DNA of 64,000 bases from UBA1757 sp045627385 (GCA_045627385.1 JAZQNO010000013.1:74193-138192), one strand, 5' to 3'; positions 17,144 to 25,793 are shown, numbered from the stretch's first letter. The notes: a model not told the origin generated them from the sequence alone. Numbers and translations: made by a program.

Positions 17144-17887
17144 ATGAATAAGAACAGCAATACATATACCTTTATTTATGCTTCTGTCATGGTCATTCTC
17201 GTGGCCGCCGCCCTTGCTTTCGTCAACGGTGCGCTCAAAGAGAAGCAGAAAAAGAATGTCGAAGTCGACAAGATGTCGCAGATCCTGTCGTCGGTCAACC
17301 TGTATCCGGCCTATTCCGAAGCGGAAGAGCTGTATAATAAGGTAATCGCCGGCGCCTATATCCTCGACGCCCAGGGCAACAAGGTTTCCGAGAACGCCGC
17401 CGAGGCATTTGCCGTGGATATGGCCAAGGAAAACGCCAAAGCCGTCGAAAACCGTCAGCTTCCCGTTTTCGAAGCCAGTCTGGACGGATCCAAAAAGTAC
17501 ATCATTCCTCTCTACGGAGCCGGTCTTTGGGGCCCGATCTGGGGTTACATCTCTCTGGAAGAAGATGCCAACACCGTCTATTCGGCCTCTTTCTCGCATC
17601 AGGGCGAGACTCCGGGTCTGGGTGCCGAAATCACCACCGAAAAGTTTCAGGCTCCCTTCGCCGGCAAGCACATCTTCCGCGACGGTGAATTCCGTTCGCT
17701 GGCCGTGCTCAAAGCCGGTCACAAGTCCGAGACCCAGGATGGGGTAGACGCCATTTCCGGCGGCACCTGCACCAGCCGTGGCGTGGAGGAGATGCTCTAC
17801 AACTGTCTGAGTGCTTACGAACCTTTCTTCAAATCGCTGCAGGCTGCTCCCGCAGAAGCTGAAGAAGCCCAAACTATGGAGGATTAA
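17144..17887 (+). CDS. nqrC: Na+-translocating NADH:quinone reductase subunit C
   Basis: NqrC (247 residues) has one N-terminal membrane helix (TFIYASVMVILVAAALAFVN) and a periplasmic FMN-binding domain. The flavinylation site is DAISGGTCTSRGVEEML, where the second Thr of the SGxTxT motif carries FMN. GLWGPIWGYISL and ETPGLGAEI are the usual flavin-domain motifs. An ApbE-type flavin transferase is needed but is not in the window. It starts 8 bases after nqrB. Confidence 0.96.
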   Translation: MNKNSNTYTFIYASVMVILVAAALAFVNGALKEKQKKNVEVDKMSQILSSVNLYPAYSEAEELYNKVIAGAYILDAQGNKVSENAAEAFAVDMAKENAKAVENRQLPVFEASLDGSKKYIIPLYGAGLWGPIWGYISLEEDANTVYSASFSHQGETPGLGAEITTEKFQAPFAGKHIFRDGEFRSLAVLKAGHKSETQDGVDAISGGTCTSRGVEEMLYNCLSAYEPFFKSLQAAPAEAEEAQTMED

Positions 17888-17890
17888 GCT

Positions 17891-18511
17891 ATGAATAACG
17901 AAAAGAAAGAAGTTTTGTTCGGCCCGATCAACAAGAAGAACCCCGTCATCGTACTGGTTCTGGGCATCTGCTCGGCTCTGGCCGTCACGTCTCAGCTGAA
18001 GCCCGCCCTGGTCATGGGCATTTCCGTGACGGTGGTGGTGGCTTTCGCCAACGTCATCATCTCGCTGCTGCGCAACACCATTCCCAACCGTATCCGCATC
18101 ATCGTCCAGCTGGTGGTCGTCGCCGCGCTGGTCATCATCGTGGAACAGATTCTGAAAGCCTACGCCTATGAGGTCTGGGGTCAGCTCTCCGTCTATATCG
18201 GTCTGATCATCACCAACTGTATCCTCATGGGACGTCTGGAAGCATTCGCTCTGGGCAACGGCCCCTGGGACTCTTTCCTCGACGGTATCGGCAACGGCCT
18301 GGGCTACACCGCCATCCTGGCCATCATCGCCATCGTCCGCGAGATTCTCGGTTCGGGTTCGCTGCTCGGATTCCAGCTCATTCCCGACAGCTGGTATGCG
18401 GCCGGCTACATGAACAACGGCCTCATGATCATGCCGCCTATGGCTCTGATCGTCGTGGGCTGCATCATCTGGGTGCACCGCAGCCTCAACAAGGACCTTC
18501 AGGAAAAATAA
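17891..18511 (+). CDS. nqrD: Na+-translocating NADH:quinone reductase subunit D
   Basis: NqrD (206 residues) is a six-helix membrane subunit related to RnfE. It carries NPVIVLVLGICSALAVTSQLKPALVMG at the start and GLIITNCILMGRLEAFA in the middle, which includes the conserved Cys that helps bind the intramembrane iron site. It follows nqrC by three bases. Confidence 0.97.
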   Translation: MNNEKKEVLFGPINKKNPVIVLVLGICSALAVTSQLKPALVMGISVTVVVAFANVIISLLRNTIPNRIRIIVQLVVVAALVIIVEQILKAYAYEVWGQLSVYIGLIITNCILMGRLEAFALGNGPWDSFLDGIGNGLGYTAILAIIAIVREILGSGSLLGFQLIPDSWYAAGYMNNGLMIMPPMALIVVGCIIWVHRSLNKDLQEK

Positions 18512-18530
18512 CCCCTAAGAAGTCTGCATT

Positions 18531-19148
18531 ATGGAAGCATTGAATTTGTTTATCAAGTCGATTTTCATCGACAACATGATTTTCGCATACTTCTTGGGTA
18601 TGTGTTCGTTCCTGGCCGTGTCCAAGACGGTGAAAACCTCCGTCGGTCTGGGCCTTGCCGTCACCTTCGTGCTGCTCATCACCGTGCCGGTCAACTACCT
18701 GCTCGACACCTACGTGCTCAGAGAGGGCGCCCTTACCTGGCTCCTGGGCGAAACGGCCGCCAGCATCGACCTCAGTTTCCTGAGTTTCATCCTGTTCATC
18801 GCCATCATCGCGTCGATGACTCAGATTGTGGAAATGGTGGTGGAGCGTTTCTCTCCCTCGCTGTATGCCTCTCTGGGCATCTTCCTTCCCCTGATCGCCG
18901 TCAACTGCGCCATCCTGGGCGCTTCGCTCTTCATGCAGCAGCGCAACTTCCCCAACGTGGGTCTGGCCACCGTCTACGGTCTGGGCTCCGGTCTGGGTTG
19001 GATGCTGTCCATCGTCAGCCTTGCCGCCGTGCGTGAACATCTCAAGTACAACAAGATTCCCGCTCCGCTCAAGGGACTGGGCATCACCTTCATCCTGGTA
19101 GGCCTCATGGCTATGGCCTTCATGGGATTCATGGGTATCAAACTTTAA
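18531..19148 (+). CDS. nqrE: Na+-translocating NADH:quinone reductase subunit E
   Basis: NqrE (205 residues) is the partner of NqrD and related to RnfA. Family marks are FIDNMIFAYFLGMCSFLAVSK near the N terminus and LPLIAVNCAILGASLFMQQR. Each has a conserved Cys expected to share an iron-sulfur centre with NqrD inside the membrane. It starts 19 bases after nqrD. Confidence 0.97.
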   Translation: MEALNLFIKSIFIDNMIFAYFLGMCSFLAVSKTVKTSVGLGLAVTFVLLITVPVNYLLDTYVLREGALTWLLGETAASIDLSFLSFILFIAIIASMTQIVEMVVERFSPSLYASLGIFLPLIAVNCAILGASLFMQQRNFPNVGLATVYGLGSGLGWMLSIVSLAAVREHLKYNKIPAPLKGLGITFILVGLMAMAFMGFMGIKL

Positions 19149-19163
19149 GAGGAGGAAACCGTT

Positions 19164-20450
19164 ATGATTATACTTGAAGTATCTTCTCAAATCGTTCTCA
19201 TGGCCGTCATCATCTTCCTTTTGGTGACGCTCATCCTGGTGGGTCTGCTGCTTTTCATCAAAGCCAAGCTGACTCCTGCCGGAAAAGTGAAAATTGAAAT
19301 CAACGGCGAAAAGTCCATCGACGTGGACATGGGCAACAGCCTGCTCAGCTCGCTCAGCAACAACGGCATCTTCCTGCCCTCCGCCTGCGGTGGAAAAGGC
19401 AGCTGCGGCATGTGCAAATGCCAGGTGCTCGAAGGCGCCGGCGAGATGCTGCCCACCGAAAAAGGCTTCTTCAACCGTCAGCAACAGCAGAACAACTGGC
19501 ACCTCGGCTGCCAGGTCAAGGTGCGCAGCGACGTCAAGGTGAAGGTGCCCGAATCGGTTCTCGGCGTGAAAGAGTGGGAGTGCGAAGTCATCAGCAACAA
19601 GAACGTCGCCACTTTCATCAAAGAGTTCATCGTGGCTCTGCCTGCCGGCGAACACATGAACTTCGAGCCCGGTTCCTATGCCCAGATCAAGATCCCGGCA
19701 TACAGCATGGACTACGACAAAGACATCGACAAGAGCCTCATCGGCGACGAATATCTGCCCGCATGGGAAAAATTCGGTCTGTTCGGTCTGAAGTGCACCA
19801 ACACGGTGCCCACCGTGCGCGCCTACTCCATGGCCAACTATCCGGCCGAAGGCGACCGCATCATGCTTACGGTCCGTATCGCCACACCGCCCTTCAAACC
19901 GAAGCCTCAGGTAGGTTTCCAGGATGTGATGCCCGGTATCGCCTCGTCCTACATCTTCTCGCTGAAACCCGGCGACAAGGTGACGATGAGCGGCCCTTAC
20001 GGCGAATTCCATCCGCTGTACCACACCGGTCGCGAAATGATGTGGATCGGCGGCGGCGCCGGCATGGCTCCGCTCCGCGCCCAGATCATGCACCTGACCA
20101 AGACGCTGAAGACCACCGACCGCAAGATGTCCTACTTCTACGGTGCCCGTGCCCTCAACGAAGTGTTCTATCTGCAGGACTTCCTCCAGCTCGAGAAGGA
20201 ATTCCCCAACTTCAGCTTCCACCTGGCGCTGGACCGTCCCGATCCCGCCGCCGATGCCGCAGGTGTGAAATACACCGCCGGTTTTGTGCACAACGTGCTG
20301 TGGGAGACCTATCTGAAGGATCACGAAGAGCCCGAGGAAATCGAATACTACATGTGCGGCCCCGGCCCCATGTCGAAGGCAGTGGTCAATCTGCTCGACA
20401 ACCTGGGTGTTCCGAAGGAAATGATCATGTACGACGATTTCGGCGGATAA
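19164..20450 (+). CDS. nqrF: Na+-translocating NADH:quinone reductase subunit F
   Basis: NqrF (428 residues) takes electrons from NADH. It has one N-terminal helix (VLMAVIIFLLVTLILVGLLLF), then a 2Fe-2S ferredoxin domain with Cys75, Cys81, Cys84 (SACGGKGSCGMCKC) and Cys116. An FAD domain follows (VRAYSMANYPAE, RxYS type), then an NADH domain (MMWIGGGAGMAPLRAQI and YYMCGPGPM). An AGGAGGAAA ribosome-binding sequence lies just before its ATG. It is the last gene of the operon, followed by a terminator at 20471. Confidence 0.97.
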   Translation: MIILEVSSQIVLMAVIIFLLVTLILVGLLLFIKAKLTPAGKVKIEINGEKSIDVDMGNSLLSSLSNNGIFLPSACGGKGSCGMCKCQVLEGAGEMLPTEKGFFNRQQQQNNWHLGCQVKVRSDVKVKVPESVLGVKEWECEVISNKNVATFIKEFIVALPAGEHMNFEPGSYAQIKIPAYSMDYDKDIDKSLIGDEYLPAWEKFGLFGLKCTNTVPTVRAYSMANYPAEGDRIMLTVRIATPPFKPKPQVGFQDVMPGIASSYIFSLKPGDKVTMSGPYGEFHPLYHTGREMMWIGGGAGMAPLRAQIMHLTKTLKTTDRKMSYFYGARALNEVFYLQDFLQLEKEFPNFSFHLALDRPDPAADAAGVKYTAGFVHNVLWETYLKDHEEPEEIEYYMCGPGPMSKAVVNLLDNLGVPKEMIMYDDFGG

Positions 20451-20470
20451 TTCCCTGCGAAGCGACAAGA

Positions 20471-20512
20471 AAACCGTCACGAGAGCTGCGCTCCCGTGAC
20501 GGTTTCTTTTTT
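20471..20512 (+). terminator. Intrinsic terminator of the nqr operon
   Basis: Stem AAACCGTCACG-GAG pairs with CTC-CGTGACGGTTT with one mismatch and a short loop, followed by TTCTTTTTT. Confidence 0.85.
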
Positions 20513-20557
20513 AGGCGGCACCTGTCGGCCGGCCCGCGTGCCCGTCTACGGCCCTTT

Positions 20558-21964
20558 TCAAGCCCCGTAGACGGCTTTCCTGAAGTGAAGCGTCTGATAG
20601 ACCGAGCGGGCCAGCAAATGCGCGAAATAGGCTCCCAGCAGCAAATGGATGAACGTCTGGCCGCCACAGTCGGGACAAAGCTGCCGCAGCAGCAGGCAGC
20701 CCGCCGCCCACACGCCGAAAAAGGCCAGCACCGACCACAGCATGGTGTTGCGGATGGCCCTCGAAGCCGTCGCGCCCACATAGATGCCGTCGCAGGTGAA
20801 AGCGATGCAGCCGAACACCGGCATGGGCAGCAGCCAGATGAGGAAGGGCCGGCAGGCGGCAATCACCTCCGCGTCGCCGGTCATCAGTCTCAGCAAGGGC
20901 ACCCCCGAAAGGTAATAGATGCCCACAAACAGCAGCGAAATGCCCAGACTCCACACAAACACCCATCGGATGCTCTCCGTCAGGCTGCGGCGGTCGCCCG
21001 CCCCGATGTACTTGCCCGTGAGCGCCTCGCCGGCATAGGCAAAGCCGTCGGTGAAGTAGGAAAACAGCATCAGCAGCTTCATCAGAATGGAAGCCGAGGC
21101 CAGCAGCAGGTCGCCGTAGCGCGCCGAAATGACCGTATATCCTATGTAAATGCAGATAAAGCAGAGCGAACGCACAAAGAGGTCGGCGTTCATCTTGGTG
21201 AACTGCCTCGTGTCGTCCGAACGCAGGGCCCGCAGCGCATGGGAGAGACGCAGTCCGGCCACCACAGAGCGGTGTCGGAAGGCCGTCAGCAGAAATGCCG
21301 TCAGCAGGCCGCTGTACTGGGCCAGCACCGTGCCCAGCGCAATGCCCGGGAAGCCCATACCCGACCAGAGAACTTCTTGAGGGAACCATGCCTGCAACGG
21401 TCTCAGACCCAGCGCCAGCACCAGACTTCCCAAAATGTTGATTCCATTCACCACCAGGTCGGTAATCATCGAGCTCAGACTGTCCTGCATGCCGATGAAC
21501 CAGCCCTTGAAAGCCATCAGGCCCAGAGTGGCCGGAGCCGCCCAGATGCGGATGTAGAAGTATTGCGAGGCCAGGCCCCTGACCTCCTCGCTGCAGGAGA
21601 CAAACAGAAAGGCAAACTGCACAAACAGCCATTGGATGGCAATCAGCCCCAGCGCAATGATCCACGACAGCGCCAGGCTGCGGCCCAGCTGCGTGGCGCA
21701 GTTGCCCCAATCCTGCCGCCCGTAGGCCTGGGCGGTCAGTCCGCCTGTGCCCACCCGCAGGAATCCGAAATTCCAATACAGCAGGTCGAACAGCATGGAT
21801 CCTATGGAGATGCCCCCGATGACGGCGGCCGCCTGAGCCGACAGATGTCCGGCCACGGCAATGTCCACCATGCCCACCAGCGGCACGGTGATGTTGGCCA
21901 GTATGCTGGGAATGGCCAACTTCAGTATCTCTCGGTTGACAGAGCCTCTGAAGCTACGGTTCAT
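20558..21964 (-). CDS. MATE family efflux transporter (DinF-like)
   Basis: This 468-residue protein has about twelve hydrophobic helices and the MATE pattern: REILKLAIPSILANITVPLVGMVDIAVAGHLS at the start and TGGLTAQAYGRQDW after helix 3. It should export drugs or metabolites in exchange for H+ or Na+. The ATG at 21964 (MNRSFRGSVNREIL) is preferred because an in-frame GTG-type start near 22033 would overlap the DUF1846 gene. It lies 16 bases downstream of that gene and is probably co-transcribed. Confidence 0.92.
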   Translation of the reverse strand: MNRSFRGSVNREILKLAIPSILANITVPLVGMVDIAVAGHLSAQAAAVIGGISIGSMLFDLLYWNFGFLRVGTGGLTAQAYGRQDWGNCATQLGRSLALSWIIALGLIAIQWLFVQFAFLFVSCSEEVRGLASQYFYIRIWAAPATLGLMAFKGWFIGMQDSLSSMITDLVVNGINILGSLVLALGLRPLQAWFPQEVLWSGMGFPGIALGTVLAQYSGLLTAFLLTAFRHRSVVAGLRLSHALRALRSDDTRQFTKMNADLFVRSLCFICIYIGYTVISARYGDLLLASASILMKLLMLFSYFTDGFAYAGEALTGKYIGAGDRRSLTESIRWVFVWSLGISLLFVGIYYLSGVPLLRLMTGDAEVIAACRPFLIWLLPMPVFGCIAFTCDGIYVGATASRAIRNTMLWSVLAFFGVWAAGCLLLRQLCPDCGGQTFIHLLLGAYFAHLLARSVYQTLHFRKAVYGA

Positions 21965-21980
21965 GGAAAACACCGGAGCC

Positions 21981-23462
21981 TTATGCTCCGCCGGTATGGG
22001 AGTCTTTCTTGACGGGGTCACAGGTGAGGCCAATGCCCAACTTGCGGAAAATCTTGCGGTCCACCTCGCTGAGCATCACGGTGCAGTGCACCTGACAGCC
22101 GCTCAGAGAGGGCAGTTGCTCGAGCGCACGGCGGCAGTTTTCGTCTTGAGTGCTCAGAATGGAGAGCGCCACCAGCACCTCGTCGGTGTGCAGGCGGGGA
22201 TTGTTGCCGTGAAGATACGTCACCTTGGTGGTCTGTATGGGCTCTATCATATATTGGGGAATGAGCCGTGTATCGTGGTCGATGCCGGCCAGATACTTGG
22301 TGGCGTTCAGCAGCAGGGCGGCGCTGGGGCCCAGCAGGGGAGTGGTCTTGGCGGTGATCAGGGTGCCGTCTTTCAGCTCGATGGCCGAACAGTGGAGTCC
22401 CGTGTGCTCCTGCCGCTGCTTGGCCGCTGCGGTCACCCGGCGGAAACCGGTGGAGATGCCGGCCTGCTTCATCAGCAGCGATATCTTGTTCACCTCGTCT
22501 TCTTCGCAGTCTCCCTGGGCAAATTTTTCCAAAGAGGCATAATAACGGCGGATGATTTCGTGTTTGGCGGCCGTCTTGCAGGCTTCCTCGTCGTCCATAC
22601 AGAAGCCGGCCATGTTCACGCCCATGTCGGTGGGCGATTTGTAGGGATTCTCTCCGTAGATGCCTTCGAACAGGGCGTTCAGCACGGGGAAAATCTCGAT
22701 GTCGCGGTTGTAGTTGACGGCGGTCTTGCCGTAGGCTTCCAGGTGGAAGGGGTCGATCATGTTCACATCGTCCAGATCGGCCGTGGCGGCTTCGTAGGCC
22801 AGATTGACCGGGTGCTTCAGCGGCAGGTTCCAGATGGGGAAAGTCTCAAATTTGGCGTAGCCCGCCTTCACGCCTTTCTGATGGTCGTGATAGAGCTGGC
22901 TCAGGCAGACGGCCATTTTGCCGCTTCCGGGGCCCGGCGCCGTGACGATGACCAGCTGGCGCGTGGTCTCCACATAGTCGTTGCGGCCGAATCCGTCTTT
23001 GGAGTCGATGAGCGACACGTTGGTGGGATATCCGTCGATGGTGTAGTGCACGTAGGATTTGATGCCCAGGCGTTTGAGACGCTTGCGGTAGGCAATGGCG
23101 CTGGCCTGGCCGTTGAAATGGGTGATGACGACCGACGACACCAGGAATCCGCGTTTTTCAAACTCTTCTTTCAAGCGCAGCACGTCCACGTCGTAGGTGA
23201 TGCCCAGGTCGGCGCGCACCTTATTCTTTTCGATGTCGAGGGCGCTGATGACGATGATGATTTCGGCGCAGTCGCTCAGCTGCATGAGCATACGCAGCTT
23301 GCTGTCGGGCCGGAAGCCGGGCAGCACGCGGCTGGCGTGGTTGTCGTCGAAAAGTTTTCCGCCAAACTCCAGATAGAGTTTGTCTCCGAACTGCGCGATG
23401 CGCTTCTTGATCTGTTCGGACTGGATGGTGAGATATTTCTCGTTGTTGAATCCCTGTGTCAT
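21981..23462 (-). CDS. DUF1846 family protein
   Basis: This 493-residue cytosolic protein matches DUF1846 over its whole length. Marks include GFNNEKYLTIQSEQIKKRI at the start, LYLEFGGKLFDDNHASRVLPGF, IVTAPGPGSGKMAVCLSQLYHD, and PTDMGVNMAGFCMDD. Crystal structures exist for the family, but I know of no firmly established activity. The GPGSGK loop looks phosphate-binding. The start at 23462 matches the family N terminus and length. The open frame continues upstream only into the 85-bp repeats. Confidence 0.92.
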   Translation of the reverse strand: MTQGFNNEKYLTIQSEQIKKRIAQFGDKLYLEFGGKLFDDNHASRVLPGFRPDSKLRMLMQLSDCAEIIIVISALDIEKNKVRADLGITYDVDVLRLKEEFEKRGFLVSSVVITHFNGQASAIAYRKRLKRLGIKSYVHYTIDGYPTNVSLIDSKDGFGRNDYVETTRQLVIVTAPGPGSGKMAVCLSQLYHDHQKGVKAGYAKFETFPIWNLPLKHPVNLAYEAATADLDDVNMIDPFHLEAYGKTAVNYNRDIEIFPVLNALFEGIYGENPYKSPTDMGVNMAGFCMDDEEACKTAAKHEIIRRYYASLEKFAQGDCEEDEVNKISLLMKQAGISTGFRRVTAAAKQRQEHTGLHCSAIELKDGTLITAKTTPLLGPSAALLLNATKYLAGIDHDTRLIPQYMIEPIQTTKVTYLHGNNPRLHTDEVLVALSILSTQDENCRRALEQLPSLSGCQVHCTVMLSEVDRKIFRKLGIGLTCDPVKKDSHTGGA

Positions 23463-23556
23463 AACGGGGTACAAATGTACATAAAAATGCGAATCACAGT
23501 GCGTATCTGCCGCTAAGGTACGGAATTTTTTTGAAAATGTCCGGTCGCGGGGGCAG

Positions 23557-23880
23557 AGTGTGGTTCCAGGCGGCTGGAAGCATGTTTTTGCCACTAAGGT
23601 CGGGGGGAAACCGCGTCTGAGGGCCCTTCGCGGCCGACCTTAGTGCGGTTTCAGGCGGCTGGAAGCATGTTTTTGCCACTAAGGTCGGGGGTAAACCGCG
23701 TCTGAGGGCCCTTCGCGGCCGACCTTAGTGTGGTTTTAGCCGGCTGAAGGCATGTTTCTGCCACTAAGGTCGGGGGAAAGCCGCGTCTGAGGGCCCTTTG
23801 CGGCCGACCTTAGTGCGGTTTTAGGCGGCTGAGAGCATGTTTTTGCCACTAAGGTCGGGGGAAAGCGGCAGAATACGGCC
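23557..23880 (+). repeat. Tandem array of an 85-bp intergenic repeat, left copy set
   Basis: Three full units and one partial unit start at 23557, 23642, 23727 and 23812, an exact 85-base period. Each unit runs from AGTGNGGTTTNAGGCGGCTG through GCATGTTTTTGCCACTAAG to CGACCTT. Inside are nested inverted repeats: CACTAAGGTCGG with CCGACCTTAGTG, and CCGCG with CGCGG around GGGCCC. A transcript would fold into one long hairpin per unit. No frame stays coherent because 85 is not divisible by three. The same repeat, in the same orientation, appears on the far side of the CRISPR locus. Confidence 0.9.
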
Positions 23881-24444
23881 CGCGGGTGGATGCGCCTTCG
23901 AGACTGCCGGCACTGACGTCCTGTTTCTTGATCATTCCATTGAGTATTGCCATAAGGGTAAATGCGTTTTTGGGGTTGGACGAAAACCGCCGTCTGCGGG
24001 CATCGTACCGGTCGGCTCTCTTTTGTGCCTCTGAAGCGTCTCAGACGTGCCTCTGAAGTGTCTCTGACGTCCCTCAGAAGTGCTTCCAAAGTGCTATCGA
24101 TGTGTCCCGAAAATTTGCCAGTCAAATAAACGGACTTACAACGGACTTACAACGGAGGAACGACGGACTTACTGCCTAGCACAGGAGAGCTGCCTTTGAC
24201 CCCGCTGACGACTCCTCGTGAATGGCACGGCAAAGATAGCACACGTCCCATGCCGGATGATACTCTTTTCGGTGGAATTCGAAGGCTGTGTCGGTGGAAT
24301 TCGAGGGGGTGTTAACTGTTAACGCGTAACTCAACATTTTTTTGATGTCACGTTTGCCTGTCTTACCCTAAAATAAGTTGAGTGAACTAAATATATCCCT
24401 GCTGCCGGTTGAATGGATTAAATGAAGCCTGCTTTTATCTGGCA
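23881..24444. other. Intergenic stretch with short repeats, no convincing gene
   Basis: Contents: three imperfect 22-base units at 24025-24046, 24047-24068 and 24069-24090 (consensus start GTGCCTCTGAAG); a direct repeat TCGGTGGAATTCGA at 24269 and 24291; GTTAACTGTTAAC at 24311-24323; a tandem ACGGACTTACA. A minus-strand -7 element TATCTTTG is at 24231-24238. The minus-strand frame from 24125 runs into the 85-bp repeats and looks fortuitous. Confidence 0.5.
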
Positions 24445-24461
24445 TTGCCAAATTTTGGCAA
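24445..24461. promoter_or_regulatory. Palindromic operator candidate upstream of the WYL gene
   Basis: TTGCCAAATTTTGGCAA has perfect 8-base arms around one base and continues as AACG. It ends 43 bases before the -7 element of the WYL promoter. The same core with the same spacing recurs at 25477-25493 upstream of cas9. Confidence 0.7.
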
Positions 24462-24504
24462 AACGAAGTCACCGAAACCGGTAGCAAACGGTGGATTTAT
24501 GCTT

Positions 24505-24512
24505 TATATTTG
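24505..24512 (+). promoter_or_regulatory. -7 element of WYL regulator promoter
   Basis: TATATTTG, an exact match to TAnnTTTG, lies 22 bases before the WYL gene ATG. No good TTG -33 element is seen about 20 bases upstream, as often in activator-dependent promoters. Confidence 0.6.
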
Positions 24513-24534
24513 TGGTCATAACACACAAGAAACT

Positions 24535-25449
24535 ATGGCCAAGACAATATCACCCAGACGACTGAAAATAGTGGAACTTCTCTCGAAAAAAGGAGCCGGA
24601 TACTCCGTGGAAGAACTGATGGACCTGATGAACGCGTCGCAACGTTCCATCTACAGAGATATCTGTGACTTGAAGAGCCAGGGCTTCCAATTTACCAAAA
24701 ACAGCGATGGAAAATACTGTATCGTGGACTGTAAACCCGATGTGGATCAGGATATTGAACTGCATTTCACACCAAAGGAACTGGGCATTTTCAAAATGGT
24801 GCTGCAGGGGCTGGTGGAGAGCCGGCACGACGGCAGCAACCTGCAAGACCGGCTGGCCAAAGTCTACAAAGTGAACAGCGCCCAAATGGACGGCATGGAC
24901 GAGGATTCCCGCCGATACATCAGCCATGTGAAACTGCTGAACCAGGCCATTGCCGACAAAAAGACCGTCTGTCTGAAAAACTACGAATCGGGCCAGTCGA
25001 ACAGGCGCAAGGACTATGTCTGCGAGCCCTACGGTTTCACCAACAATCTTGAGGAAGTGCTGGTTTTCAATCTCGAAGACGCGGCCTGCCATTCGATGAA
25101 AATCTCCCGTATCGGCGAAGTGGAACTGACCGACACGGCTTGGGCTCACGAGGATGCCCACAGAGACCATCCCATCGACCTGTTCCGGATGGGTGGCGGT
25201 CAGGAGACTCGCATTCATCTGAAACTCTCCCTGATGGCCAAGAATCTGTTGCTGGAAGAGATCCCTCGCGCCGGCGAGTGTCTGCGCGAAGAGCCCGACG
25301 GCTGGCATTTCGAGACATCCGTCTACAGCATGAAAGGCATCGGCCGCTTTGTCATCGGTCTGGCCGACCAGATCGAAATCGTGGACGGCGACCCCCTGAA
25401 AGCCTATATCGCCCAGTTCAGACGCCACCTCGACCGTTTGGCGGAATAG
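24535..25449 (+). CDS. WYL-domain transcriptional regulator
   Basis: This 304-residue protein is probably a DNA-binding regulator. Residues 1-60 form a winged helix-turn-helix of the HTH_11/DeoR-like kind (RRLKIVELLSKKGAGYSVEE, then SQRSIYRDICDLKSQGF). The middle and C-terminal parts (about 140-300) fit the WYL ligand-sensing domain and its C-terminal extension. The classic W-Y-L triad is not conserved letter for letter (YVCEPYGFTNNLEEVLVFNLED). WYL proteins are known to control phage defence, including some CRISPR systems and BREX/CBASS-linked repressors. Here the gene sits just upstream of tracrRNA and cas9 and shares an operator-like palindrome with them. Control of cas9 and of itself is inferred. 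The ATG at 24535 follows the promoter; the longer frame from 24409 does not. Confidence 0.85.
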   Translation: MAKTISPRRLKIVELLSKKGAGYSVEELMDLMNASQRSIYRDICDLKSQGFQFTKNSDGKYCIVDCKPDVDQDIELHFTPKELGIFKMVLQGLVESRHDGSNLQDRLAKVYKVNSAQMDGMDEDSRRYISHVKLLNQAIADKKTVCLKNYESGQSNRRKDYVCEPYGFTNNLEEVLVFNLEDAACHSMKISRIGEVELTDTAWAHEDAHRDHPIDLFRMGGGQETRIHLKLSLMAKNLLLEEIPRAGECLREEPDGWHFETSVYSMKGIGRFVIGLADQIEIVDGDPLKAYIAQFRRHLDRLAE

Positions 25450-25474
25450 TTCCAACGCCTCTCATCTCTGTCAT

Positions 25475-25495
25475 TTTTGCCAATCTTTGGCAAAA
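25475..25495. promoter_or_regulatory. Palindromic operator candidate upstream of cas9
   Basis: TTTTGCCAA and TTGGCAAAA form perfect 9-base arms around TCT. Aligned to the site at 24445 it shares TTGCCAA-NN-TTTGGCAAAACG. It ends 47 bases (core) before the -7 element of the cas9 promoter, nearly the same position as at the WYL promoter. Confidence 0.7.
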
Positions 25496-25517
25496 CGTCT
25501 TATTGCGCCAATTTCCA

Positions 25518-25548
25518 TTGCATTAATGGCAATTATGTGGTAAATTTG
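25518..25548 (+). promoter_or_regulatory. Consensus promoter for cas9-cas1-cas2
   Basis: TTG at 25518-25520, a 20-base spacer, then TAAATTTG at 25541-25548. Start of transcription is expected near 25555. That gives a leader of about 240 bases, which runs through the tracrRNA gene in antisense. Confidence 0.7.
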
Positions 25549-25616
25549 GGGTATTGAAAATCCAGCAAGACATGGCATCGCAGAAAGACATGATTTTGAG
25601 TGTGGAAACACATAAC

Positions 25617-25699
25617 AAAAAAAAGAACGAGGCAGTTATGCCCCGTCCTAAATGTTTTCACAACGGAATAATCCTTATTGTGAATTGCTTAAATCTTGT
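25617..25699 (-). ncRNA. tracrRNA of the type II-C system
   Basis: On the minus strand the segment near 25677-25699 reads ACAAGATTTAAGCAATTCAC. This matches the plus-strand CRISPR repeat except for a three-base gap, so it can pair with crRNA that starts GTTGTGAATTGC. Downstream come ATTATTCCGTTGTGAAAAC and a stem-loop ACGGGGCA-TAAC-TGCCTCGT (25627-25646), then a run of eight T at 25617-25624 acting as terminator. The architecture resembles known Bacteroidota tracrRNAs. Length of about 83 nt is estimated from the promoter at 25705 and the T run. It guides crRNA processing and Cas9 binding. Confidence 0.88.
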
Positions 25700-25704
25700 G
25701 CTGA

Positions 25705-25734
25705 CAAAGGTAAATGATATTTTTTTGAAAACAA
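25705..25734 (-). promoter_or_regulatory. tracrRNA promoter
   Basis: On the minus strand TTG (25732-25734), 19 bases, TACCTTTG (25705-25712). It fits the Bacteroides consensus and places the start about 6-8 bases before the anti-repeat. Confidence 0.75.
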
Positions 25735-25793
25735 GACATATTTGTGAAATATTTTTCTTCCATGAATTTTGTCGATAAAAACAATTTGAAACG

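Noticed and set aside
19412..22012. 866-codon plus-strand frame across nqrF, the terminator and the MATE gene
   Set aside because: It runs out of frame through nqrF, crosses a strong terminator and is antisense to MATE. Composition is shadow-like.
23736..24125. 129-codon minus-strand frame downstream of a good -7 element at 24231
   Set aside because: Its start is formed by 22-base tandem repeats and its end by the 85-bp repeat. No domain or conserved pattern is visible, so I treat it as non-coding.
25524..25538. A third copy of the WYL palindrome near TTGCATTAATGGCAA between the two good sites and cas9
   Set aside because: Only the outer TTGC/GCAA bases match and the spacing differs by one, and it lies within the -33/-7 spacer. 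It is too weak to call.
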